In this document: piece after piece, positions 24,134-34,648 of the stretch | How the letters are laid out: the number at the start of each line of letters is the position of its first letter | Numbering within the stretch: the first letter of the stretch is position 1 | NCBI GenBank assembly: GCA_003868215.1 | Contig: QWDQ01000031.1 | Coordinates: 124,001-188,000, forward strand | DNA length: 64,000 bases | Origin: Pseudophaeomoniella oleicola | Lineage: Eukaryota > Ascomycota > Eurotiomycetes > Phaeomoniellales > Phaeomoniellaceae | Reading direction: 5' to 3' | Notes under the pieces: model-generated | Told to the model about the DNA's origin: nothing | Databases searched by the model: none | Seen by the model: only the letters and a program-made list of their open reading frames with translations | Position numbers and translations under genes: made by a program

Positions 24134-24620
24134 GTCCGAGAGATGAAGGGAGGATCAATCCGATAAGATTCCAGAGGAACGGTAAATCTCCACTCTTTGT
24201 CTTCAAGTTCGAGGGTGTTCCAGCTGGTTGCATGTGACGGCTTTTCGTCTTGCTTGGTCCATTTTCAGACCTTGTCTTGACTGCTCTCGGGAACGGTTAA
24301 GCATAACTGAGGGTATCCGATGTACATGGGAGGCCTCTACAAAGAGAGTATAAAAAGCTGCTGTCCGGCCTCTTCACATCTCACACCTTATGCAGGGGCC
24401 GGCAAAGCAAAGCGCAGTGGCCATTGCTCTCGACCAAACGACCTACAATGAGCTTAAGAAAATCCCACATAGTCTATGCGTACACCATATGCATTGATGT
24501 ATACCAATGATGACATAATTGAAATCAGGTATTCCTAGCTGGTCGCGTTCAGATACATACGCATCATAGTCATACAGTTCATGCACATCAACGTTGCATC
24601 TTAGATATGAGCATAGCTGT
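24134..24620. other. Convergent 3' spacer
   Basis: 0.49 kb between two tail-to-tail genes. Presumably both 3' UTRs; no distinct element seen. Confidence 0.4.
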
Positions 24621-26857
24621 TCAGGAGAACGATCCATTTAGCTCTGGATAATGACATGGCGTGCCAGTCAACGTGAAGAAATCGTCATCAAATAGAAGTG
24701 GAGTAATGCCTTCGGCAGGCAAAAAGGTCGTGTCAGAGAATTGTTGAGGGTCCTGTAAATCGTTGGCAGGAGTGTGTCCTCTTCTGATGCTTCCACCAGT
24801 GCGCTTCAGCGTAGTAGTAATGTTCTGACGACCTCCAGTAGAAGATGGACGGAGGAATGGGACGTTCCCGTTAGTATCGCGTTTTCCAATATCCAAGTCA
24901 GGCGGTAAGCAATTTGCTAGTTCTTCTATCCCGGCTTCGACGAAGCTCACGCTTTTCGACCGAACCTTCAAAGTCCACCTATAGTCGTTGATCTTTTGGT
25001 GGTAAAATCGTGCTTCATCATCGCTTCGGCTTGTCACCCAGAGAAGAGCTCCATAAGTGCCAATGAGCGCAAGTGATTTGGAGGAAGTAAACCACCAAAA
25101 AGACTGGAGATGCTCAGGACGCAGGCTTTCAACGAACTGGAGAGCACGGAGAAGGCGCATTTTCGCTGCTTCACGACAGATATCCACAAGATGAGATGGC
25201 GTTTCATTACAGGTCGGCGAATGCAAGGAACGTATGATGCAACGATGAATGGATATTTCTGCCACATAGTATGAAAGATGAAGATAGCCTCATTCCGCAA
25301 GTTAGGTTCCGTAGGCAATTACGAAAATCGATGTAGTGGCTTACCATTTGAGCACAGCTTGCGAGTCTTGACATCATCCATGTGGAGGGAAGTCGGAAGA
25401 GTGGTTACCCATTGTCTCAATCCGAGTGAGATAGGCTTTACCAACTCCAATAGCCCTGCAATCCCGCTGGCAGAGATAATTGTATAAATATCACGCGTTC
25501 CATCGAGTGTGTACAATGTGTCGAGAATCTGAGCGAGAATTTCGGACAATCGAATAAGGCAGCAAAACAGCGTCCTCCCTTTCTCCACCTCTGTGCTGCC
25601 CTCTTCATCATCTTCATCAGCGATGGATTCTGGAAAGTCATCTGCAGAGAGATGACGGACTGCCCAGGCCCTGTTGTCGATGTGAGACGGACGGCCATGA
25701 ATCAATGCACCCCATTTATCTTGCATATAGAGCGCCCATGCCAGTCGTCTCCTTAGACCTCGTTCCCATTCTGGTATTGACCAGTCTGAACAGTCAAGAT
25801 GCAATCCGAGTTCCTCTCCGACTGAAACAAGCTGGCTTGTCAGAACCCACGAATCACCGCCAGTTCTTTGGAGGAGCAGTAAGCCTGCTTGGACGGTCGA
25901 AAGTTTTGGTCGATAGACAACATCCGCTATCGTTTTAGTAGCCAATCTTACAAGTCCATGTCGATCTGGTTTTGCTCTCAACGACAGGTCACGGTCGTAT
26001 TCCCACCAGTTCATTGCCAGCAAATAGACAGCTGCCAATAATGGGGGAGAAAATTCGCGATAACTTCGAGCATATTTCTCGAGGAACACCCTTTTGTGTA
26101 GGATCGGATAACTAGGATGTACAATGCGGAAGTATAGATGCACAAGTGCTGGACCATGTGGTTGTACCAGTTGCTCAATCTTGTCCAAGTCATTCTCGTC
26201 GTCTGCATGGAAAAGAGTGGTATCATCAGGACAAGTCTCGAATATCACAGAGGTAGCGACACCCCTGTATGCTCTAGGAGAGCCTTCATAGCGTATTTGA
26301 TCAGGGTGAGCATTGATTCTAGAAAATAGGCCCCCCACGTATGGCTCGTGGACTGAAGATGCTCCGACGTGTTTAGAATGAGTAGTTCGGTGCAAACCTA
26401 AGGTCTTATCTAATAAGGACTGATGATTTTCGCATTCCTGCACGGAATGTCTATTCTCATCTGTAGGCGTCGAAGCGGTATTCGACTGATAGCTTCAATA
26501 TATGAGTCATCAACCTTCTCACAACAGGTGAGTCTGATCAACTGTTACTTACCGAGATGGATATACTTCAGAAGATGGTTGATTTAGGTCATCAGACACT
26601 CTTCGCTTCTTCCTCGGCTGGGGTTCATCGCTATAAGTGCAATCCTGGTTATGCAAAGTACAGAGAATGCATTTACTTTTGCCCGGTTCAGTCGCACACC
26701 GAGATTTGCGCTTCCGACACTTGTCACATGGTCGCGTGGCCTTGTTCCTTTTGCTCGCCGCCTTGTCCATGCGGCCCGTTGAGGCTATGAGATCAGAGAT
26801 TCCTGATCTTGAAGGATGATCTTGCTGTCTACCTCTAGGTCGCCGATTCCCTGTCAT
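24621..26857 (-). CDS. Zn2Cys6 transcription factor (probable cluster regulator)
   Basis: Exons on the minus strand: 26857..26553, 26492..25345 and 25288..24621 (introns 60 and 56 nt), about 706 residues. The zinc cluster has Cys44, 47, 54, 63, 66 and 73, with an 8-residue loop (ATEPGKSK) between the third and fourth Cys, followed by the basic PRKKRR patch. The fungal-specific TF domain is clear: LVHLYFRIVHPSYPILHKRVF, STVQAGLLLLQR, GEELGLHLDCSDW, ERGLRRRLAWALYMQDKW. Intron 2 removal restores NGYLHLSYYVAEISIHRCIIRS, a conserved helix of the class, and RPEHLQSFWWF follows. General architecture resembles broad nitrogen/carbon regulators, but I cannot name an ortholog. Its position beside a hydrolase, oxygenase and NCS1 transporter suggests a pathway-specific activator. 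Confidence 0.92.
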
Positions 26858-27152
26858 TGTTGAGACATGACTGGGGAACCTGGAACTTGTTACAGTATCT
26901 AAGGTAATACCTACTACTTACTATCTTAGGTACCAAGTATCGCAACATGTGGGGATTCAATGCAGTATCAGTACAGTACAGAACAATTCCCATTTACCTC
27001 AAGTCCTTAAGTAAGGTAATCGTAACAATAGAACCTTGAAGAACGACCAACATATGATTTCAAATTATTCTACATATATATGGAAGACGTTGAGCCTTAC
27101 GAAGGCTATGAAGATTTGCTACAAGAGTCCTATTGACTTCACATTTACCTCC

Positions 27153-29423
27153 TCATGCTGTCTTTGTCTCCTCAACCGCTGCCTCAAACAAGGCCGCGAT
27201 ATCCAGCATCTTTCCGTCTAACCCGCTGGAACAAACGAAACTGATTCCAAATGGCATTTTGAAGCATTGAGCTGATTCGTGCTCGATGTACTCAGCATTT
27301 ACACTGATGGCGCACAGATCGAGAACGTTGGCAAAATGGGTAAATTCGCCTATTTTACCATTGAGTTCTATGGGGTCCGCGTTCATTGCTTCTATAGTTG
27401 GGTGGAACGGCGTCGTCGGGACAACTAGGACATCGATTCCGCTTTGAGAGGAGAAGATGCCCTCTTGAACACTTCGAGTACATGCTTGTTGAACGGCCAA
27501 GTCAGCGTACATGTCCCAAGGCTTTGTTGGCCGAGCAACAACTGATGTATATAGACTTCGAGTGGTAGGATGGAGGTTATCAATATTAGAGAAAATGAAT
27601 TCCGGGCCTATGCAGGCCACTCGTTCGTTCACAAGGCTTCCACTATACAGTAGATCGTTGGCTTGGCGGAAAGGCGCATATTCGTCATCGTTCAAGCGGT
27701 GCAGGCGACCACCCAAAGTTTCGAGTTTTGAAACCGCCTTTTCAAACGCCTTGAGGTATCGCGGGTCACATGTTGCTGCAGTCAGAGCCGATGGTGGGGG
27801 TGCAGCAAAGCCGAACCCGCCTTTATGAGGACCGAGATAGTCGATCTGTGGAAGCGGAAGAGAACTTGGTAGTTTTGCAAAGACGTCCAATCGATCGTAC
27901 ACATCGAGAATTTCCCAAATTCTCCTAGTATCTTGGACCGACCTTGCGAAAATAGATGCAGTGTCTAAGCTGCGACAAGCTGGCACAATTCCTCGAGCAG
28001 ACAACGTACCTTTTGTGGGTTTCATGCCAACAATCCCGTTGTATGCGGCCGGCACTCGACCACTGCCTGCTGTATCAGTACCTAAAGAGAAACTCACAAG
28101 ATTGGCTCCGACAGCTATCCCTGAGCCGGAAGAAGAGCCTCCAGATATGAAAGCTCCTCCACCAGATACACTTGCGCTAGTGCCATAAGGTGAGCGGCAA
28201 CCGCTGAGCCCTGTAGCTAGTTGATCCATGTTGGTTTTGCCAATCAAAATAGCGCCGGCGGAAAGTAAAGCACTGACTAATGGAGAGTTTTCTTGAGGAT
28301 GGTACGTATACGCAGGACATGCAGCTGTTGTTGGCATACCAGACACATCGAAGTTATCCTTGACGGCAAATGGAATACCGTGTAAAGGCGGTAATGGGTT
28401 TCCAGCTTGGCGCAAGCGGTGAAGATCCATGGCTTCCTCGAGGACTTTTGCCCGTGGTCGAAGTGTGATCCAGACATGAGGATTAACGGATTCGTACTGC
28501 TCAATCCTATCAAAAACCATATTGATTGTATCTTGTGGGCTCAAAATGCCTTCTTGATATTTCTGTGTTAACGTCTTGATATCAAGAGCTTCACTGAACT
28601 GCTCATCAGACACTCTCTTAGGCGGAGTCGGCGGAGGGCTGTGAAGTACGTTCATGGTTGAGGCTTGGGTAATGAGCGCTGAACTTGGAGCTGTAAAACC
28701 AAATAGGCCATCAAACGAGCAGAACATATCCAGAGATGTCGTGACGTAGCTGGCATTGAATCCACCCGTGCAATCGGTCAATATACAGCATTCGAAACCC
28801 CTGTCAGCTGCTTCACGTGCAGTCGTCGTCACACAGCATCTGGAGGAACCACACCATGTCAAAAACCTATTGTTTCTGGTATTTGCTTGAACTTACTCTG
28901 TTGTAACTCCACAGATGATAAGATGTGTGATGCCTCTAGCAAATAATTTGCGGTGGAGAGTTGTCGCCCAGAAGGACCCTTTCCCAGGTTTATCAATCAC
29001 TATCTCCCCTGGAAGCGGCTTCAACTCGTCGACAATGTCATGACCGTGTTCTCCACGAACTAGAAGCCTGCCCATAGGGCCTTCATCTCCTATGCCCATC
29101 GTGTGATGTCCCGTCGGCGAGTTGATTTGTCGATCCCTTTTCGCAGGAGTGAGATCTGAGAGATTTGGTTCATGACCTTCTCGTGTATGGAAGATGTACA
29201 ATCCTAACTTTCTAGATGCGTCCAGTGCATTTTTTATTCTGGGAACAACGGAACGCACTCCAGCAAATATCTCCTCCGAGCCGCATTGGATGGCACCAAA
29301 GCCATCGGGGTCGACAAAATCTCGTTGCACATCGATAATCACGAGGGCAGTTTTGGCTGGTGTAAATCTGTAGGTATAGGGTCTTGCCGACGGAAAAGAG
29401 TGACTCGCGATTGCAGACATCAT
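27153..29423 (-). CDS. Fused isochorismatase-like cysteine hydrolase + allophanate hydrolase-type amidase
   Basis: Minus-strand exons 29423..28897 and 28839..27153 (57-nt intron) give about 737 residues. Domain 1 (about 22-236) is an isochorismatase-like hydrolase with the triad Asp31 (VIIDVQRDF), Lys145 (IDKPGKGSF) and Cys178 (GVTTECCVTTTAREA); the intron lies one codon before this Cys pair, and its removal restores the motif. The surrounding pattern resembles bacterial biuret/ureide amidohydrolases. A proline linker (SPPPTPPK) follows. Domain 2 (about 255-737) is an amidase-signature enzyme with Lys336, cis-Ser411 (GGSSSGS) and nucleophile Ser435 (GTDTAGSGR); ATGLSGCRSPYG, VPAAYNGIVGMKPTKG and RGIVPACRSLDTASIFA are hallmarks of allophanate hydrolases. 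The C-terminal domain of longer allophanate hydrolases is absent. Likely reaction: a biuret-like ureide to allophanate, then ammonia and CO2; substrate inferred. Divergent from the oxygenase gene. Confidence 0.88.
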
Positions 29424-30116
29424 GAAAGGCCTGGTCGTGACACCTGCAGAGACGCGGAGTCTATATGAACATTTTGTGACTATGAGGCGCTGTCAAGACT
29501 TGAGGAATGGCTGCATTGACAGTAGGATGAAGAGAGCTGGTTCAATGCCTCCATCAGTACGGGTAGAAGTCAACGGAGATCTGTTGGGAGTATAGCGAAA
29601 CCTGGCCGAGCACAAGCAATCGAGCTGTCTCCAAAGGACTACATTGCTGTTGCTTCGGTTGAATGCAGTAATGGCCTTATGGCCGAGGGTGTATGAGGAA
29701 TTAGGCCGCGGCGAGCGATGTGACAATCATTGCGCCGGCGGCGATGTACGATGCACGATGTAATTGCGATGTAGGGATTAGGTAAATTTACCTACCCATG
29801 TAATTAGGAGGTAATCAATCTAATGGTACAGTAATTTATTACAGAGTAGATAAGACAAAGTTATAAGGACCACTTCGCTTATCTACAGTCTCGTCACGAT
29901 AACGGCGGTATGGCTCCAAAGACACCAGGATCGATTGAGAGAGAGTCTGGGACTGGTCTGATGCTATGGTCGATGAATCGATCGTAGCACAAGGATGTAC
30001 ATAGTAGACACTCCTCCTAAATTCCGACGGTAGCCATGATTATGCAAGCTGTACACTGCAATCCAGGTAAACGGAAGTTCGCGAGATATTTATTAACGGA
30101 ACGCCCAAAGTAGGAT
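29424..30116. promoter_or_regulatory. Divergent promoter between hydrolase fusion and oxygenase
   Basis: 0.69 kb shared upstream region of two divergent genes. It contains the inverted pair of AGATAAG sites described separately, GGTAAATTTACC-like palindromic sequence near 29780-29795, and no gene. Shared control of the two genes is likely by arrangement. Confidence 0.55.
29846..29886. promoter_or_regulatory. Inverted pair of GATA-factor sites
   Basis: GTAGATAAG at 29846-29854 and its exact reverse complement CTTATCTAC at 29878-29886, 23 nt apart. Each arm includes HGATAR, the site bound by AreA/NIT2 nitrogen regulators, which favour paired sites. Placement in the divergent promoter of a putative nitrogen-release enzyme and an oxygenase fits nitrogen-catabolite control. 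Binding itself is inferred. Confidence 0.55.
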
Positions 30117-31188
30117 ATGGATTTCACGTCGTTCGCTGGAAATCGGCGAATCATTGCATCAGACACTGCTCGAAGAGCAGAATTCAATGAGATTCCATTG
30201 GTCTCTCTCGACAGCCCCAAAGAGGAACTGTTGGCACAATTGAAAGACGCATGCACCAGAGTTGGATTCTTCTATGTCAAAGACCACAGCGTCCCTCAAC
30301 AGAAGATCGACAAGATCTTCGATACCGCGAAGCATTTCTTCGCCCAGCCTTATGACTTTAAGAATGAGGTGAACTACAAGAAGTCGAAAATTCTACGAGG
30401 GTATGAACCTCCCTCGGAAGTCCGGACGGATGAGAATCGAAAGCCAGACCTCAATGAAGCTTTCAATTGGGGATATGAAAAGAGTCTGGATCCTCTGAGA
30501 GCATCTGATGACAGCGACAATGAGTTGCGTGCGTATCTGTAATTGCCCCCCAGCAACGGCATGGTGGTGCTGACAACGCAAAGCATGGAAAGAGAATCCT
30601 ATGTCTGGCCCGAATTCATGGCCAGATCTCCCTGGATTCCGTGAGACAGTCGCGGATTATTACGGAGCTGTCTTGATCCTAGCCCGACAGCTCATCCGAC
30701 TCTTTGCTGAGGTCTTGGGACTGCCGTCAGTTTTCTTCGATAACCTTGTATCGCGACCAGGAGCCATGGGAAGACTGATTCATTATCCACCCCAACCAGC
30801 TTCAGATCCTGATGCCTTGGGAATAGGCGCCCATACAGATATCGAATTATTTACAATATTGTGTCAGGGAGATGTAGCAGCACTTCAAATTCTCAATGTG
30901 GATGGACAATGGATCGAAGTACCGCCCATTCCAGGAACCTTTGTCGTCAACATCGGAGACATGCTGGCACGTTGGACAAATGACAGGTTCATTTCTACTG
31001 TCCATCGAGTGTGGAATATTACAGGAAAGGAACGATATTCTGTACCATTTTTCTTTGGTATCAACTACGACGTTGTTATCAAGACGTTGGACTCATGTGT
31101 GGCAAAAGGCCAAAAGAGTAAATACGAGCCTATCATTGCAGGTGATTATGTTTGGCAGCGGCTTTCCGCCAGCCGTATAGATCAATAG
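30117..31188 (+). CDS. 2-oxoglutarate/Fe(II)-dependent oxygenase (IPNS-like)
   Basis: Non-haem iron dioxygenase of the isopenicillin-N-synthase-like group, the family that also contains ethylene-forming enzyme and many fungal hydroxylases. Exons 30117..30528 and 30584..31188 (55-nt intron with a GCTGAC branch site) give about 338 residues. N-terminal DIOX_N domain: IPLVSLDSPKEELLAQLKDACTRVGFFYVKDH. Splicing gives NSWPDLPGFRE, a conserved step in the family. Iron ligands are His221 and Asp223 (GAHTDIE) and His278 (STVHRV), and the 2-oxoglutarate carboxylate pair is Arg288/Ser290 (RYS). All key residues are present, so it should be active. Head-to-head with the hydrolase fusion and followed by an NCS1 transporter. 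Its substrate may be the nitrogen compound imported by that transporter; this is inference. Confidence 0.92.
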
Positions 31189-31927
31189 ACGCCGAGAGCA
31201 TCAAACTCTCTCTGAATAAATATGGGCGTGATACGTAGCCAAATAAACAGATTGTTAAATGGCTTAGATATGGCTATGCTGGTATGTGTACGCTGCCAAC
31301 AGAACTTGACGATATCCGAACTCGCGGGGAGTTAGTCAAGCTCATGCCAACTCATTAGCTAGCTTGGAATCCCTACGGTTTCATTTATCAAGCTACATGA
31401 GAGTCTTCGACGATGATTGTTAGTGACATGGTCTTCCTCAGTTGCCGTTGGCCAGTTTGCCGTCGGGCGAGGAATTGAATGGCCGCCGGCGATGTGTGAA
31501 TGATAACGTTTCGTACTCCACAGAGATAACAACATTCTCACAATTGGCAGACAGCAACGATGTTCGCAGGAACTCAATATGCCGCAGATATCGCTGCTCT
31601 GGACCGGTCAATGGACGACTTGATCCTCCACCGTATCGATGACCGATGCCCACAAAGTCGCCTTTGATATGATTGCCCATGATCCCTGTTGTCTGCTGCA
31701 GTAAGATAAGGAAGACACTCACTGGCAGCTAGAGGTGGGCCTGGGGGATTCGATTCCTGTCGATCATCTGACGAGGGTGAACTAGGAGGAGATACGGTTG
31801 TGACACACATATATCTGTACTTGAGAGCTTGAGTATGAGTCTCAGCAAACTTGAAATACAAGTCTTTCGCCATTTGAGATGGCCAAGCTTGGTTCAGACT
31901 TCCTCTTAATTCAAGGTGTGCTTTAGC
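31189..31927. other. Spacer and promoter of NCS1 transporter
   Basis: 0.74 kb. Contains an AGATAAG site and overlapping minus-strand open frames (31438-31722 and 31574-31999) that do not join cleanly by standard splicing and show no known domain. Treated as non-coding for now. Confidence 0.4.
31704..31710 (+). promoter_or_regulatory. Single GATA-factor site upstream of NCS1 gene
   Basis: AGATAAG about 220 bases before the transporter start; matches HGATAR of AreA/NIT2-type regulators. Short motif, so chance occurrence cannot be excluded; its value is the agreement with the paired sites in the neighbouring promoter. Confidence 0.35.
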
Positions 31928-33851
31928 ATGATGACTCAAGTCCTTCGACAGCGAGTAGTGTCCTCTGCAGACCACCTGCAGGAGAAGATTCGCTCGCACT
32001 CTACAATATCAGGATGGAAACTTCCTCGCCAGACTACGACATTCGCAGAAGAAGGGGACTGGTCGAATATCGACTCCGACGTCACACCGCTTGAACGAAG
32101 AACTTGGACATCGTGGGATATCGTGGGCTTCTGGTTCAGTGATGCTCTGAACGCTCAGGGTTGGGAGGGGCCATCGTCCATTATATCAGCAGGATTGACA
32201 TGGAGGGAATCAATCTATGTCAGTAAGTAAGAACTCCAACCCAGAACGACGATTATGCTGACCTATTCCAAGCTATAACAGGCGCGCTGATGGATACTAT
32301 ACCTCTGATACTGAACGGTTACATTGGAGCCAAATACCACATTCCCTTCCCCGTTGCGATTCGAGCGTCTTTTGGTTTCTACTTTTCCCGCTTTGCCGTA
32401 GTGACGCGAATGATCACCGCATTGTTCTGGCACGGTATGTCAGACCTTTCTATTTCCATAAAGACAGGTAGCTAATTTCGCGTGCAGGGATCCAGACATG
32501 GACCGGTAGTCTCGCGATGTATCAGTGCATTCGAGCAATATGGCCATCTTTTCTCGACGTCCCAAATCATCTTCCAGAGAGCTCCGGGCTCTCTAGCGGT
32601 CAGATGATTGCACACTTCGTCTTCTGGATTATACAGCTACCAATCTTGATGACGCCTCCGCACAAGTTGAAGTGGTTCTTTCTGTTCAAGGTGTTTATAG
32701 TCTTGACAGTCTCGACTGCTACGGTTATAGCAATGACGAAAAAAGCCGGCGGAGTTGGAGACATCTGGGATCAGGAATACACCGTCTCGGGCCCAACGAG
32801 GTCATGGTTGATTTTGAATAGTTTCTCCAGTATTTGCGCAGGTTGGGTACGTTCCCCTCCCATTTGCACTACTGCTCTTCCCTTTTTCTCCTTAGTCCAT
32901 CATTTTCTCTGATGCCTACTACTGCATGTCCACTACCGCCGTCAGTGAAGTATATGCAAGGCTAACGACTCTTTGCAGGCAACAATGGCAACGAACGTCG
33001 ATGACTTTACGCGGTACATGAAGTCGAAGAACGGCGTAGGCTTGCAAGGCTTCCTCCTTCCCTTCATCAGCCTTCTCATTGCCGTGTTTGGCATCATTTC
33101 CACTTCATGTGCAAAGGTAGTATATGGGGAATATATATGGAGTCCCCTGGATCTTGCTGCACAATGGCATGGACCTTGGGGACGTTGCGGAGCCTTCTTT
33201 GTTGGCTTCTGTTGGGTCGTAGCTCAAATTGGAACCAACCTTTCTGCAAATGTCATTTCCTGCTCAAATGACATGACCAACTTGTTCCCCAAGTACATCA
33301 ACATTCGACGGGGTGTCTTCATTTCCACGGTTATTTCTGGGTGGATCATGGTACCTTGGAAAATTGTTTACTCGGCCAGTTCACTTCTGACCTTCATGTC
33401 CGGCCTTTCCGTCTTCTTGGCCCCTATCGCTGCCATTCTCGCCACCGACTATTGGGTTGTAAAGAAACGGAATTATGATGTGCCGAGTCTATATCGCCGT
33501 CACGGGCGATATAGGTACTACAAGGGTGTCAATTGGCGTGCATTGGTCAGCTTCTTCGTATCGGTGACGCCGAATCTTCCTGGTCTCGCTAAAGCAGTTA
33601 ACTCTAGCTTGACTATCAGCTCAGGCATTGTGCATATCTATGATATGAGCTACTTATGGGGCTTCTTCAGTGCCTCTCTTGTCTATGTGGTGCTGAATCA
33701 GTTCTTTCCCGCCAGTGAGACTCTACTAGATGCTCCAATCACTGAAGACCTTAGAGTCATCGATGGCGTCGAGTTCGTCAATGACGGGGTGACAGAGCTT
33801 GAACCTGCAGATAAAGTCGTTGATACCAAGGTTGCAGCTCGAGAGGTCTGA
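31928..33851 (+). CDS. NCS1-family nucleobase/allantoin-type permease
   Basis: Plasma-membrane proton symporter of the nucleobase-cation-symport-1 family (Fur/uracil-allantoin-uridine group). Exons 31928..32222, 32273..32434, 32488..32846 and 32979..33851 give about 562 residues; the ATG at 31931 is an equally good start. Motifs in order: LTPLERRTWTSW-like pre-helix (VTPLERRTWTSWDIVGFW), NAQGWEGPSSIISAGLTW, LILNGYIGAKYHIPFPVAIRASFGFY, ALFWHGIQTWTGSLAMYQ, TMATNVDDFTRYMKSK (Fur proteins often have a DFSRF-like motif here), IGTNLSANVISCSNDM, APIAAILATDYWVVKKRNYDVPSLYR. About 12 helices. Exon 2 has tandem acceptors nine bases apart (AG at 32271-32272 and 32280-32281), both in frame. Candidate substrates are uracil, allantoin, hydantoins or ureides. 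Placement beside the oxygenase and hydrolase makes it the likely importer for that pathway. Confidence 0.92.
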
Positions 33852-34648
33852 AGCCGGAGATTGATATATTAGGGGATTCTCTTCATAGCGTTGGTACAGA
33901 AGCAAATCTGTATCAGTCTTGACCTCTCACTTGTATCTAAAGACCATGCCCTACGTAGGATAAGAATATTACTATCCACAAATCCCTTACTTCGTGAGAC
34001 AGCGAATGCCATACGACAGTCCCCATTGGACCATTGATCCTTTCCATCACAATCCACCTTTTACCTTTCCATCTGAAAGAGCAGCATACCTTGGAGACGA
34101 GAATGGATGTGTGCTGCGCTATACATTGCAGAGTGCGCACTTCGGCAAAATCCCCAAAGTCGGCATGCTTGACCTATATCCTGGGCGAAAACACCAGGTC
34201 AAACCCGGAACAATGGTGGAAAAGGCGGACGATATTGATACTGGCGATGCCTTAGAAAGCGATATGGCCAAGCATGCTGTAGGTGTTAATGATGAGCTCT
34301 GTGCGCGACGGATAGTCGACTTGAAGTGAATCAACAGCAGCAGCACTATTGACCTTTCTGAATTTCTGCGACTGACTTGACGGAGGTAATTAAATAGCAG
34401 GTTCAGGTTGGAGGCCAGTGCGGGACGGCGCGTATCCCCCGCTCGCCTGAAGGATTACCGCGCTTAGGGAGACATCACCATCTTAACTTGATCAGGTGAG
34501 GTCTGGGATAGAACTTTATGCTCCCCGTCTAGTCTGGTATCTTGGGAGGTGCGCAAAACAGCGTCAGCAATCTCAACAAGAGAAGTTGACTCGCCACGGT
34601 TGGCTTTGCAGAATGTTGGTGAATATCTAGTGGGATCCATGACGAACG
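33852..34648. other. Intergenic spacer
   Basis: 0.8 kb. One open frame (33994-34329, 111 codons) is present but has no recognisable domain or supporting context, so it is not called as a gene. Otherwise nothing distinctive. Confidence 0.4.

Noticed and set aside
24340-24362. TATAAAAAG sequence as a promoter
   Set aside because: It lies between two convergent genes and no plus-strand gene follows, so a promoter role is unlikely.
31438-31999. Two overlapping minus-strand open frames between the oxygenase and transporter, possibly a small two-exon gene
   Set aside because: Standard splice sites do not put the two frames together (only a 37-nt intron would), the region overlaps the transporter's first exon, and no domain is recognisable.
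33994-34329. 111-codon open frame after the NCS1 gene
   Set aside because: No known domain, no clear promoter or splice context, and chance frames of this length are common in this window.
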